A stretch of 24,567 bases of DNA from Ophiocordyceps camponoti-saundersi (nom. inval.) (Eukaryota; Ascomycota; Sordariomycetes; Hypocreales; Ophiocordycipitaceae). Shown here in pieces: positions 8,869-21,710 of the stretch (its first letter is position 1; the number at the start of each line of letters is the position of its first letter). The position numbers and the translations under genes are program-made. The notes under the pieces are model-generated. The model was not told the origin of the DNA. It saw only the letters and a list, made by a program, of their open reading frames with translations, and ran no database searches. The stretch is from the NCBI GenBank assembly GCA_003339415.1, contig PDHQ01000427.1, positions 1-24,567 of the forward strand, written 5' to 3'.

Positions 8869-11490
8869 ATATCTCGCCGTAAAGCTTCCTCCCCTAAGTA
8901 CTAACTTAGTAAGTAATACCGAAATCGATAATCTAATAACTAACTATATAAAGAAATAACCTAATCCCTTACTACTTAAGATAAACATTTTAACGATATT
9001 ATAAGTATATTTTAAAACGCTAAAAAATACTATATACTTATAGCTAAGATCCCTATAAAAGTTCTAAAAATAGATTAAATAATTTTAAAAAATAGAATAC
9101 TCGATAAGAAGTATATTAACTAACTTTACGAAGCGTTTTATTAAGGAGCCTTATAATAAAATATAGTTAAAAACTATATTACTATCCTTTTCTCTTTTAA
9201 TAAGTCCTAGCGCTTCTTATAAAATAAGAATATTAATATTAAACTACGTAATATTAAAACTATTAATAATTTACTTAATTAGTTTTTAAAAATGCCAGTT
9301 AAGGTATTATCTAGCTAATACCGGATTAAAGCGCTAAAAAGGTATAATTAAGAGTATAACGGAGAGGAGGCTAACTTATAATAGCCTTACTAGCTTTATA
9401 ATAAAAGTTTAAGCCTTATACTTTATTAATCTTATAACTTTACGCTAATAATAATATAGATTCTATATTAGGGAATATTAACTTAATATTATATTTTAAT
9501 TAGTAAACTCTTTTAAAAAATAATAATTATAGCGATATCTAAGTATAGGTAGTAAAGGCGGCCTCCTAAAATCCTAAAAAGTTCTAAAGTACCGCTTATA
9601 ATATCGAAACCGAAATAGGACGCTGCTTTTTCCTAAAAAGCTAACTAGGCTTCCTACTATAATAACTCGCTACTATATAGCGTAACTTTATTTAGAAAAA
9701 TTATATTACCGCTTAGTATTTTACCGCCCTAAGTAAAGGTATTTTCGGGATTATTACGTAAAATTTAATAATATACCTTAGAGTTCCCGAAATTCGCCCC
9801 CCCCCCCCCCCCCCCTAACCGCTATACCTTATCTTTAATATTATTATTTACTATAATTCTAGTTTACTACTTTTTATTACGTTACGTATAACCTCTAATA
9901 CCTTTACCTTACTACTTATTACTACGTAATACTTAATAACTAGTATAAACTTATAGCTGCCCTTTGCGATAATAATCCGCTTATTAAGATTAAAAAGCTC
10001 CTTTTCTTACCTTAAAAAAATACTAAATTAGGTAGCTTAATCGCGGAATATAATAGTTCCTTACTTATCTAATTTACTAACGATAAGTATAAATATATTT
10101 ACTATAAGCTTATAAAAAAATATATTAAAATCCTTAACTTTACTTAAACTATAAACTTATCCTTAATAAAATATAAGGTACTCTATTAAGTAATAAAATA
10201 TATAATAAGCTAGCTAAATAATATACTTATTATTATTTTTAACTAATACGATAATTAGAAGCTATCCCTTTATAAAGACCTCCTCCCCGCCCTCTTATTT
10301 TTTAATACCGAACGCCTTAACGAAGCTAAATAGAGACCCGTTTTATTCTTACTATATTTCGATACTAAACCTATTAACGAGCGCTTAGCGATTATTCTTT
10401 AATATAAGTTACTTAACTTTATAATTTATAATCTTAAGGTATTAAAATAGCTATATTAAATTAACTACCTTACGCTCCTTAAAAAGGGAATCGATACCGA
10501 TAACTACGCTGCTTAATTTAGTAACTAGTTTTAGTATAGTCTGCTAGATATTATTCGCTAGTATATCGGTCCTAACTTTCGCCTTACTTAGTCGCTAGCC
10601 GTAGATACTAATATTAATCCTTATAATAGCGGCGGAACCGAAATATTTAATCTCGCTTAGGACCTCTATACCTACGCGTTAAGGCTCCCCTTTATTACCT
10701 AAGATAAACGCCTTCGTTATATCCTTAAGTTAGCTAAGTTCCTTAAAACCCTCGCCGCCTTTTTTATATAGTAACTTTCGCTATAATAATATATTATTTA
10801 CCTATTATACTAAGTTTTCGAAACTAATAGCGGTAATAATTTTAACGCTAAAAATATCGAAACTTAACGCTTAAACGTACCTTTATTTATTACCGCTACT
10901 TAGGATTTAACCCCCCCCTTAACCTTACTACCGCCTTCGCGAAAATAAGCTCCCCTAACTATAACGTAGCTATTTAAAATAAGCAGCTAACTATATTCTA
11001 AGCCTCCCCCTAATAAAAATATTACTCTCTTTTTAAATTTTATATATTCCTATAATAATATATACTAAAAATAAGGCACCGCTAATAAAAACGATAGAAA
11101 TATATATTATAATTCTAATAGCTTACTTCCTCTATTACCCCTTCCTCGTACTAAAGCTAATTTCCTTAATATTACTTTTAAGAGTAATATTATCCTATCC
11201 GTCCGCTATCCTTAACTTACTAATACCCCGCTAGCTACTAGTAAAATACCCTTAAAGCTAGGTTAGATAAGCTACCTTATATAATTTATATAGTAAGTAA
11301 GCCCTACTCTACCTATTATAAGGATAAACGATTATACCGCTAGTAAATTATAAAATATAATACTAAGGAATAAGTTAAACTATTCCTTATAGTTTATTAG
11401 TATAATATTTTCGTAAGGGCTAAAAGTAAATAATAGAAATAGTAAGGCACGCTAACTATATTTAGAGAGATTTTTTATTAAAAAAATATA
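8869..11490 (+). pseudogene. Large coding relic Y0 (RIPed, function unknown)
   Basis: A frame starts at 8869 with ATA TCT CGC CGT AAA, read as (M)SRRKASSPKY if ATA was ATG. It stays in one phase to a 19-base C run at 9797-9815, then continues one phase later to about 11490, some 870 codons in all. Readable pieces include VKVLSS*YRIKALKRYN (about 9297-9345), NNPLIKIKKLLFLP, SLAVDTNINPYNSGGTEIF (about 10597-10655) and KRLRYILKLAKFLKTLAAFF. C-ending codons dominate, as in real Pezizomycotina genes. The basic N-terminus may suggest a nuclear or nucleic-acid-binding protein, but no domain is recognised. It could be a gene upstream of Y1 in one duplicated locus. Confidence 0.55.
9797..9815 (+). repeat. 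Run of 19 C inside relic Y0
   Basis: Nineteen consecutive C in DNA that is otherwise about three-quarters A+T. CpC is not a RIP target, so the run survives. The Y0 frame is in phase before it (as Pro codons) and shifted by +1 after it, so slippage of one C could explain the shift. An assembly error is also possible. Confidence 0.9.
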
Positions 11491-12311
11491 GTCTATATCG
11501 CTTACTATATTTTATTAATATTATAACTTTTTTCTTATAAACCTAACTACTATCTTATACTTTTTATAATATCTTAATATAATATTAATAATATTACCTA
11601 AATATTAAGCTTTATATTCCTAAAAATAGTTTCTCGAAAAGATATTATAATTTACGCTCCTTACTATTATTAAAATTTATATACTTTTATAGTAAAGTTT
11701 CTATAAACTACCTTATTAAAGTACTTAATTTCCCTATATATAATATAATACTATATACTATCTCTTTTTACTATTTTATTATAATTATACCGCTAATATT
11801 ATTTTTCTATTCTATCTTACTTATTCTATATAAAAAATAAAATAATATAAGTTTTAATTATTTATATAATTATTATATAGCTTTAGAGGAAATATAATAA
11901 AGAATATACGAGTATAGATAATATTAAGAATTCTTAATAAAGGGACTATAATAATAAGGCCCTAAATTTTCTTTACTCTTATACGATATTATAGGTTAAT
12001 AAGGCCTAGTAATAAGGCCGCTTACGATATTAAATAAAATTATAATATAAATATAATATAAGTATTAAATTTAAATATTATATAGTAAAATAAAAAAAAA
12101 TATCTAGCTTGCTATTCTTCTTATAAAAAGATTAAATAATTAATATATCTAACTCGCTTATTAATTACTCTCTCTCCCTTTATAAGTTATTACCTACTTA
12201 CCTCCTTTATACGCTTTTAATACTTATAGTATATATACTCCTCTACTTAAAATATATATTAAAATACCCCCTACTTATAATTTTTATAATAATTAATATT
12301 ATTCTTATAAC
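11491..12311. other. AT-rich gap between relics Y0 and Y1
   Basis: Extremely AT-rich RIPed DNA. No coherent frame, repeat or RNA gene was seen. It may be an intergenic region carrying the promoter of Y1. Confidence 0.45.
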
Positions 12312-15300
12312 GATAACGAAGACCGGCCTTAATCTCCTACTAAGCTAGGATATATTAATAACTTACTAGAATTTAAAGATAAATATGCCCCCTTAAATAA
12401 GGAAACTACCTTTATCTAGCGCGGGTATATAATCGATTATACTTTTAGATCTTATAAATTTTCCGGTAACTATTTCTATTACGTTATACTTAATTTAAGC
12501 TAATCTAAAACTAGCCTCTTAATTTCGAAGACTTATTAATTCTCCTAATTTTAATCCCGCCGAAGCCCTCTCTCTCTTCTAAACCCGCTATATTATTAAC
12601 TATAAATACTCTTAGGATAGTTACTAGTTCTAACTTATAAATATTAAAAATAATTACTATCTAACTTTCTATATAAATATAATTAGTATTATTAGTCTTC
12701 CCTTTCGAACTATCTTACGCTAAGGCGGATTTTTTAATAATATTACCTTTACCTTATAATATTAGTCTACGCCTTACGCTTCTAAGTATATAATTAAACT
12801 ATTACTATTTACCTTTACTAACCGTATATTTTATATCGCTATAGCGGGCTTATAAGAAACTTAGTTTATTATTATATACCTTATCGAACTTAAGATTAAT
12901 AATTCCGATAAAGTAAATTTAGCTGCTAAGCCTCGAAACTTATCTAAAGTAACCTTCGCTAGTATAGTAATATATACTAACTATATTAGCTATTTTATAG
13001 AATATATTAAAAGTATATTCGAAACCTTAAAGCTTTATAAATCTAGTATTAAGCTTAGTTAGCGGCTTAATAAAACTTATTCGTAAACCTTATCCCTCGT
13101 AAAGTAAGTTATATTCTAGTAAATTTTTATAAACTCCTAGCTTATATTCGCTTATAATTATTATAATAACGCCTTTTAGACGAAGAATAAGCTCGCCTTT
13201 TACGCTTACGACTACGATACTAATATCTAAATTAATCTAAAACTTATCCCCTCCCTCTATATTACTTTAAACCCTAATAGCGATAACGTTATCCCCGCCT
13301 TATACTCCTTTTTTAACCGCCTCCTTATACTTTTTAGCAGGCTCGATACTAAGTATAACTTTTCTAGAATTACTTACGTCTCTTATACCCTCGCTACTAA
13401 TATATAATATTCCCTATAAAAGTAAAGCGGGATACTTAACGCCCGCTACTTTACGCCGCCGCACCCCTCTAGCGATATTAATACCTCTAAAGTTAAACGC
13501 TTATACTTACTAGCTAACTATACCCTTATCGCTTAGTATTATAGCCGCCTTATTAACTTTACTTTTTACCCGCTTACCTTCTATCCTTAATTTAGTAATT
13601 TCTTATTTTTAGTATTATTTTATTTCTTATAAAATATATACTAAGATAACCGTAATAATAACGCTAATTACGCGCGTTACCTAAATATAGTATTATTCGG
13701 CTTTTTTTAAAGCTATTTTAATATTAAACGTTTTATCCGTAGCCGCTTAAAAGACCTCTTAGTAGTAAAAGGTATTAGTATTATTATACTTACCCTCTTA
13801 CTAGCTAAGGCGGCGAGATATAGCGTAGCTACTAATATTAAGTATAAGAGGCTCCTCGGCGCCCTCCGCGGCCGCGCTAACTTAATAAACCTTAAGGTAT
13901 CTATACTATTTGCGCGCGAAAGGGAGTAGATTAAGGCTTTTATTAGACTTTAATCTTACGCTTTTCGTATAGAATAAGTTATTATAATACGGACCCCGGA
14001 GCTAGCTATTAAATACCGTAACTTTAATATTATCTTAAAGCTTATACTTAACTTAATTAACTTTTTTCTTTATAATAAATCCTCTTATATATTACCCCTT
14101 CGTAACTTTTAGCTTAATATTTTCCTTAATATTCTCTTTACTTACGGCCAGATATTCGACTTTATAATACGTAGTATAAATTTACGCTTCCTTACCTCTT
14201 CTAATACTAAGCTTAACGTTACTAACTCCGAGGCCGTAGCTATTATCGACCGCCTTAGAAACTTTTATTTTACTAGTAACTTTAAAGTATTACTTACTAG
14301 GACCCTTAGCTTAATATTTACGATAGAAAGCTTAAAAAAGGGGGCATAGCCTTTTATTTTACTAATAATACTTAACTTTAAGCGGACTCTTAGTATAATA
14401 AATACCGGCTACCTCCGCTTTATTTTAGCTAATAAATAACTACCGCTTTTATACCTTCCCGCGCTTAAGTTTTATTATAGCGTTTACGTTTCTAGCACTT
14501 ACTATAATAATATTAAATTTAGTATCTTTAAGCGCGATTTTATTTCCTCCTCTTAGGATATTATAAACTTTACCGTAACTATAATTTAAGATTTTTAAGT
14601 TTTATAAATAGTTACGTTTATTACTTTTAAGTTCCGTAACCTTTTAAAAAATCAGTTATCTAAAGCTATTAAAACCGACTAGCTTAATAATACTAACTAT
14701 ATATAGCGAAATTAGTATATTACCGCCTTTCTTAAATAGTAGTAGTTAAGCTAAAACCCCTTTACTATTTTATATCTCTACCCCCCCCCCCCCCCCCCCT
14801 TTTAGCCTACTAATACTATACTAAGTAGCTTAAAGCTTTTACTAGCTTTCTTAATAATAATAGTCTTACTACTTACGGTAATATTAAAATAATAAAATAT
14901 AAAGTATATAGCGATTATATATTTTAAATTTACAAGGTATACCTTTTTACGAAAATCGCCGCCTCTTATCCCTTTACCTCTAAGTATTTTACCTAGTTCT
15001 CTTATCTTCGTAGCGCTATTTAATATACTTATAATAAAAATTTACCCTCTAATATATAAACTACCGTACTTAACGCCGCCCTCGCTGCTAGCTATATCTA
15101 ATAAACGCCTAGCACCTACTTTAGTTATCTAATAGTAAGGCGTTTTTTTAAACTTATCGGACCTAACGGACCTTTTCCTATTACCCGCGCTATTCCCGGT
15201 ATACTAAAGCGTTAGGCTTTTAAGGCGTAGGAAATAATTACTAGCTTAGCTCCTTATATTATTAACTTTAGTTACCTTATACCCTTTTATACTATACCGC

Positions 15301-15567
15301 TGCTAATTAAAAAAGGTTTTATAAGTTTAATTAGTAGTAAATAGCTTAAAAATTTACGTATCTGATAATATTACGCTAAAGCCCGTAACCTCCTTTAGAG
15401 CCTCCTCCCTAATCTTATATATAACCTCCTCCTAATATAGGCGCTAATTATTACCGCGTTATCGGAAACTCCTTAGGCGCTTAATAACGCTCTTAAGTTT
15501 ACTACTTTCCCCGCTAAAAAAAACCCTAAGTAGTTAGCGGTTATAATTATTCTCCGTATACTCTAAT
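12312..15567 (+). pseudogene. Large coding relic Y1, paralogue of Y2 (RIPed)
   Basis: A short first segment (12312-12500) reads KLGYINNLLEFKDKYAPLN. From 12547 to 14781 one phase is kept for about 745 codons. It includes LLANYTLIA (from 13507), FYPLTFY (13564-13584), NSEAVAIIDRLRNFYFTS (14224-14277) and a 19-C run read as Pro. After the run a second phase continues to 15567 with IGPNGPFPITRAIPGILKR and IPLLIKKGFISLI (15294-15332). Each landmark has an in-frame partner in Y2. Stops within the frame are TAA/TAG. No known family was recognised; with Cys, His, Trp and Gln codons erased, motifs such as zinc knuckles would be invisible. It could be a transposon polyprotein or a duplicated host gene. 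Confidence 0.6.
14781..14799 (+). repeat. Run of 19 C inside relic Y1
   Basis: Second 19-base C run, the same length as the one in Y0. It lies at a phase change in the Y1 frame, which reads Pro codons through it. The corresponding join in Y2 has no such run. Confidence 0.9.
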
Positions 15568-17609
15568 ATATATATTTAAAACGATTTCCCCTTAAATAAG
15601 ATAGTATATTATCTATTATAGATATATATAGAAAAATTAGTAAGATATAATTATTCTTTTATATACCTTACTCCCTTTTTATTTTACTTTATTTTAACTT
15701 ATCTAATATATAAAATATAAAGGCGTAAATATTTATATACTTAAGTAGTTAGGACTTATTACTATTCGTAGCGATAAAAGAACCCCTAAGGGCTATTAAA
15801 TCCGCGTCTCTAATAAAAAAACGCTTTATTAACTACGCTCGGAACTATATTCTTTACTTAAGTAACCCTAAGCTTTTCTAATAAAGGTTTTTAAGACTAA
15901 TAATATAGTTTAGCTTTATCGCTATTAGTTTATAATACGTAATAAACCCCTACCTTTATAATACTAATTTATAAAAGTTCCTAAAATATAAGAAAAAGGC
16001 TAAGTAAATAATTTAATTAATACTTATAAAAGCTCCTAATAATATATTATATATAATTAGCGTTTATTTCTTTTTACGCTAGCTTATTACCGTTAATAAA
16101 ATAGTCTTACCTTTTTATAATCTAACTTTACTTTTTTTCTTCTCTTATATTATAATTTATATATCTCTATATACCTTTTTTATAATTTACTAAATATTCC
16201 TTATTATAAGAATACTTATCTAAATATATTACTTATAACGTAAGTATATATATATATAAATATATAATATATAAAATATAAATCTAAGCGAAATAATAAC
16301 TATAAATCACCTTTTCTAATATTAACTACTTATTAATATTATCCTATTTAATATAATATATAAACCGGCCTTTTTTTCTATTATTAGCTTATTATATATA
16401 TACTTATTATCCTTTTTATCTTTTTAAGAAAAAAACCCGTATATCGCTTACTATATTTAAATATTATTTTATATTATATTTTTAAAGTATTTTAAATTTC
16501 CTATTTATATTTTATACTAACTATTTATTTAAGAATAATAAAATCACCTAATTATAAAATATATAGCTTTATAAAAGAAGGAAATATAAAAAAAAAAAAT
16601 CCGTATATTCGTTTAATTTTATCTTATTTATTAAATTCCTTAAGCTAAAAAGATAAAATTACTCGGAGTATAAGCTATATATATAACTAAGTCCCTTACG
16701 CTTATAGTAACTAACGTTATCTATAAGATAATTTTACGCCCTTCCTCGTCTCCTTTATACTTAAGAAAATTCTCTCTATTTTAACTTCCTTTTAAAAAGA
16801 TAATAGTTTATTTTACCCCCTTTTTTTAAGCACTCTCTAAATATAAGATACTTATCTATTAATTTTTTTCTAATAAATTAAAATAGCTTAATTAACTTAT
16901 ACTACCTTAATAAATATTAATTAACCTTTATTACCCTAATAGACTTTTAGTATCGTACTACTATTTCTAACTTATATACCTTAGCGGACTTAAACTTACT
17001 CCCTTTATACTATCTTCCCTACTAGCCCTTTATTTATTTTTTATAAGTGCCGGTTACCTTACTAAAATATAAGAATAGATATTTCTTAGAACCTACCCCT
17101 TTACTATTTAATAAATTTACGCTTTTAAATATAGGAAGTAATCTTATCCCCTTAGGCCTTATATTAATATTAAAATTATTATATATATATATATATATAT
17201 TAAAAAAAATCCTAGCTAATATATTATATTTTAGAAATATATAAATATTAGGTTATAAAATACGATATATAATCTCGTTTAACTTTAAACTTAACTATAT
17301 AAGTATCGTAAACTAATTACGCTTTAGAAACTAGCTTTATATTCTCCGTATTTTACTAATATTAAGCTAATATAGTAATTATAACTATAAAACTATTATA
17401 TTAGTTTATATATATATATTATCCTAAGTTTTAGTTACGTTTATATATAAGCGGTATATATTACGCGCTATAAAGAAGTAAAGTAAAAAGATACTATATA
17501 CTTAAATAAACTATATATATATAAACTACCTTTTTTCCTACTATCCTTATTTTACTTCTTCCCCGTTAAGCTTCTCTTTACTAAGTAACTATCTCTTACT
17601 TTTCTAAGA
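15568..17609. other. Two-kilobase AT-rich gap with no recognisable gene
   Basis: RIPed sequence with many short A/T runs. The only open frame with a permitted start is a 65-codon GTG frame at 17047-17244, which I regard as chance. No RNA gene or clear repeat beyond (TA)n was seen. Confidence 0.5.
17180..17201. repeat. (TA)n microsatellite
   Basis: Alternating TA run of about 21 bases, possibly a RIP-converted (CA)n repeat. Confidence 0.75.
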
Positions 17610-17620
17610 CCCCCCCCCCC
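17610..17620 (+). repeat. Run of 11 C
   Basis: Eleven consecutive C about 50 bases upstream of a stop-free frame. Together with the two 19-base runs it shows that C homopolymers persist here. Confidence 0.9.
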
Positions 17621-17665
17621 TTAAAAGCTATTACTTAATCTATTATTATTAACTAATAAAAATAA

Positions 17666-17977
17666 AAAAAAAAAAGAAAAAAAAAAGAACGAAAAAATAT
17701 ATTTACGAAAATACTTAAGGAATCTAATATACGGGGAGGATATAGTAAAAATAGTATAGTCTTTATATCGTATAACTTAGTCTTTTTAGATAAGCTAATA
17801 TTTATAACCCTTATAGATAACTTTTCTAAGTTTTATTCCCGCTATAAGATTAAGTATCTTAATTCGCTAGCTAAGCTTTTATATATATATAGCTATCTAT
17901 CCCCCTTAAATATTAGATCTAACTTACTTTTCCTTTTTCGCGAAAATAGGCCGCCGCTTTTAGGAAATAACCGAATT
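17666..17977 (+). pseudogene. Stop-free 104-codon relic upstream of Y2
   Basis: No stop codon occurs for 104 codons, the longest such run I found, though there is no ATG. It begins Lys-rich (A-tract), then reads NIFTKILKESNIRGGYSKNS and later SPLNIRSNLLFLFRENRPPL. It ends at TAA 17978, overlapping the start of the Y2 frame in another phase. It could be the N-terminal exon of Y2 with the phase shift marking an intron or indel. Alternatively it is a Gln- and Trp-poor part of a separate gene. Confidence 0.45.
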
Positions 17978-20900
17978 TAAAGCTTTTAACTTTACCGTTA
18001 TATATAGACTTTTTTAAGAAAAATATAATATTAACTATAAGGAAAATACCTTAGATCTATTATTAGATAACTCTAAAATTAAAAAGGAATTTTTACTTAG
18101 TATAATATCTATTATTAGTTCTTATCTTAAACTTATTATTATCCCGCTAGCCGCCTAAATCCTTATACCTTAGAATTATATTTAGATTTTATTATTTAAC
18201 TAGTAAATATAATATAATACTAAATATGCTAGTAAAACGCTACTTTTTAATATATATAATTATATATTCTATATTGCTAACTTATCCTCTTTTAACGCTT
18301 AGTTTATAGTCCTTTACTTAAGTAAACCTTATAACTAAGATACTTAATATTAGCACCGCTAATAATACCTTTTACCCCTTAGCTTATTTAAGCTATATTA
18401 CGCTATCCTCCTATTTTAGTATATCTAGCATATCTTTACGCTTTTCCTACCTTCCTAATCTCTCCCTAACCTTACTAGCTTATCGATAAATATAAATATA
18501 TATTATTAGATTTCTTACTAAAACTAGTTTATATTTTAAGTCCTCTTTATATAATATTAAGAAACGTTTACTAGCGCGTATACTTACGATATTTTCTAAA
18601 ATAAAAACTTACTTACTTTTTATATATATAATATTAGCTCCGATATAGAACTCGATCCTAGCTATTACCCGCCCTATCTTACTCCTTATCTTTATTTCCT
18701 CTTTATAATAGATACTATTATATAACCTTTACTAGTTACCTTTAATATATCTTAGAATATTACTTAGTTATCTAAAAAAGGGAATCTTTACGATATACGT
18801 AAGGATAATTTTTCTAATATTTACTCCTATTATAATAACTCTAATAATAACTTTCTTAATACTAATTACCGTAATAATAATACTAATAATACTAATAATA
18901 TAAATATAAAAGATAAAAATAAGAGACTTTTTACTAGCCGCTTTAACTAATTTCTTTAGTATCTATAAGCTAAATATAATCTTTCCTATATTAAATAACT
19001 CTCTTACGCCCTCGCTATCGATATTAGCTATTCCCCCCCTTAGCTTAGAGATAATTCTAACCCCCCTCGCCGGTTTAATAACCTATTTAATAAATTACTA
19101 TCCCCTTCTCTTAGGTATTAAGACGATCCCCCCTCGCCTCGCAAATTTAACTACGCCTCTAATAGGGCGCTACCTTCTAACTTTTTATAAAAATACTATT
19201 TACTAGCTAATTTTAAAAGTTTTAGCCGGGGGTTAGCAAGCTTTAATAACCTTATATTTTACCCCCTCGCTTTCTACTTACGCTATAAAAACTTATTATT
19301 AATAAGCCCCCCCTTATTCCTTAAAACACGCTATTATATTATACGTTATAATAAGAGTATTCGCAATTATAACCTTTTTAATAGTTTATATTATAACGCC
19401 GCGGCGGAAAAATACTTACTTTTCTTTAGCCCTTTTTATAGCTCCTTTATTATTAGCTATTCCCTTATTATAAAACTTAGTTATCTCTTAATAATAATAA
19501 GCCTTCTTATAGTAGCTTTTATACTCTTATTAGTTAAGGCGGAACCTTATATAATAAAATAGCGTAGCTTTATAAAAGCTATTACCCCCCCTCTTACTAA
19601 TAGCGCTTAAAACCTTAACTTAATTTACTTATTTTTTTATAAGCGCTAATATATTTACTTAGCTATCCGTAACTTTTTATTTACCTTTTATATAAAGTAA
19701 GTTATAACTATATAAGTCTCGGAAATCTTTAAGTAACGCTATAACTTCTTCGTTTTCTTTAACTTACTTTTATAGCTTATTATTTTCTTTCTTTATAATT
19801 TATACGAATATCTCTACCTCTTATATAAGTTCGAACTTTTTAGTTTCCTTAGTATCCTTAGTTACTTCGCTATAGTTTTTTATTATATTACTAACGCTAT
19901 TACGTAATACTTAGCCTCGCCTCCCGGCCCCGCTCTTAGTAATAACTCTAGTCTCGCTAACTGCGAAGCTATAGCCTTTTTCGATTATCTAAGTAAGTAT
20001 TACTTTACTAGCGAACCTAACCTCCTCCCGCCCTCTTTTTTTAAATATTTTAATATTATAGCTAGTATATAAAAATACGCTTAGCTATTAATCTCGCGTA
20101 ATATACTTAATTTTAGTAATCCCTTATTTAATATAGGAACCCGCTCCTAGCCCCTTATTATACTTTAATAGCCGGTTCTCTTATATATCTTTTTAATTAG
20201 CTATTATTATAACCCTATTTTTATTATTAAGAAGTATACCTATTCTTAAGCTATATTTTTTAATAGCTTTAGTATTATCTAAATAGAATATGTAAAATAT
20301 ATTCTAAGCTATATCTTTTAATATTCTTAAATTTTATAAATAAAAGCTTTTATTTTTTACTAGTTCCGGTAATAAGTTAATATTTTAGCGCTTATAATTT
20401 TTAATAATATAACTAATAGAAGTTCCGCTATCTTTTTATAAGATATTATATTTATTTTTAAGATATAAGAATAGTCCTCTAATTTTTTTTCCGCTACGTT
20501 AGTTTACTATTATATAACCCCCTCCTTTATCCTTTACGCTATACTCCTAATATAATAAAAAGGTCGCTTAAGAAACTCTACTAATATACTTATATTACTT
20601 TTTCCTTACTCCTATATAAATAGTCTACTAGCTATACTAAAAATATTATATAAGTATATTATAATTTTACCGATATTACTAGCTTAACGCTTTTATTTAA
20701 ATATACTATTTAGTATCTTATATTATATATACTTATTTATTATATAGATAAGGTAAATATTAGTTATAAAGATTAAGTCCGCTTACTTATTACCGTTATA
20801 ATAAAAAAGTTAATAAATTAAATATTAAGCTTTTTTAATAATCGCCTTTTTATTAGCTATATTCGCTATTTCTAATTAAATTATATTACTTTTATTTATA

Positions 20901-21280
20901 TTACTTTTACGTTACTTAGTTTCCTAAAGTAGTTAGCCCTTAAGGCTTAGTAAGCTATCTCCTTTTTTACGAATATATAAAGCTTACCTACTTATTTTTT
21001 TTAATTCGGCCTTACCCCCTCTTTTTCCGCTATCCCTCTTTTTCTTAAATAAGGCTTCGTAAACCTTCTCCTCCCTTACTCGATATAGTTAACCGATATC
21101 CGTAAATATTACTAATATATATTATTTATAATTTAAAACGCCGGCTTCCGCTAGGAACTAAATATTATTATTATACTTATTTTTATTATTACCGCTACTC
21201 TAAGTATATTATATTTTAATACTAACTAAGGCTATTTCGCGGTTTTAGAAAAGAAAATAGATTTATAATATTTATTAGTT
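17940..21280 (+). pseudogene. Large coding relic Y2, paralogue of Y1 (RIPed)
   Basis: One phase is kept from 17940 to about 20330 (near 800 codons). Landmarks are EKYNINYKENTLDLLLDNS (about 18030), KYASKTLLFNIYNYIFYIA, an Asn-rich stretch at 18830-18905, FYPLAFY (19257-19277) and NCEAIAFFDYLSKYYFTS (19959-20012). A second phase from about 20740 to 21280 contains IPLFLK*GFVNLL (21032-21070). These align in order with Y1, although the proteins had clearly diverged before RIP. Between 19020 and 19640 stops are rare, about six in 205 codons. It is tandem with Y1, about 5.6 kb start to start. The family was not recognised, and apparent membrane-like stretches may come from Thr-to-Ile and Ser-to-Leu RIP changes. 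Confidence 0.6.
20331..20739 (+). other. Phase break within relic Y2
   Basis: About 400 very AT-rich bases separate the two in-frame segments of Y2. Y1 shows its break at the C run instead. It may hold a lost intron, an insertion, or degenerate coding sequence. Confidence 0.4.
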
Positions 21281-21439
21281 TATTTTATATTATATATACT
21301 TTAGTTTTTATTTCCTAATTAGTTCCCCCTAAAAAAATATATAAATAGTATAATATTAGTTAGTAAAATAATAAAGAAAATTAGTAATATTAACTACCTT
21401 ATTTTATTAATATTTTATATTATTATATTTTCTTCTACC

Positions 21440-21710
21440 TTATTAATATTCCGGTTTTTAAAATATAAACGTATTAACTTCTATACGCTTATTAAGCTTC
21501 GCTTACTTAAGTTTACCTCTCCGCGTAAGTACCTATACTATACTAAATATACTCTTCCCCTTAAAGATTATTTATATATTAAGTATAAAGCTTTACTTAC
21601 TATATAGCGCTATAGCCCCGAGCGATATCTATAAACTATTTTCGATAGTCTAAGCGCTAAAGTAAGTATAAGGGAAAATAAAATAGTTAAAAGAAAATAT
21701 TAGCGCTAAA
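21440..21710 (+). pseudogene. Short basic coding relic downstream of Y2
   Basis: A frame of about 90 codons reads FRFLKYKRINFYTLIKLRLL, then FTSPRKY, and ends near FDSLSAKVSIRENKIVKRK, with three internal stops. It is rich in Lys and Arg. It may be a separate small gene or a 3' part of Y2 after an indel. No family was recognised. Confidence 0.4.

Noticed and set aside
17047..17244. 65-codon open frame with a GTG start (MPVTLLKYKNRYFL...)
   Set aside because: GTG is an unlikely start in a fungal nuclear gene, there is no similarity to the relics nearby, codon use is ATA/TTA-rich without C-ending bias, and part of it is a (TA)n tract. Chance is the simplest explanation.
17940..18430. Possible copia-type gag domain in the first part of Y2
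   Set aside because: The general pattern (LLLDNSKIKKEFLLS followed by a LLF..YN segment) is suggestive, but no zinc knuckle, protease, integrase or YVDD-type motif could be found downstream; RIP would hide many of these, so it is left unassigned.
19380..19560. Transmembrane segments in Y2
   Set aside because: Ile and Leu codons here (ATA, TTA, CTA) can come from Thr, Ser, Pro or Met by RIP, so hydrophobicity cannot be trusted.
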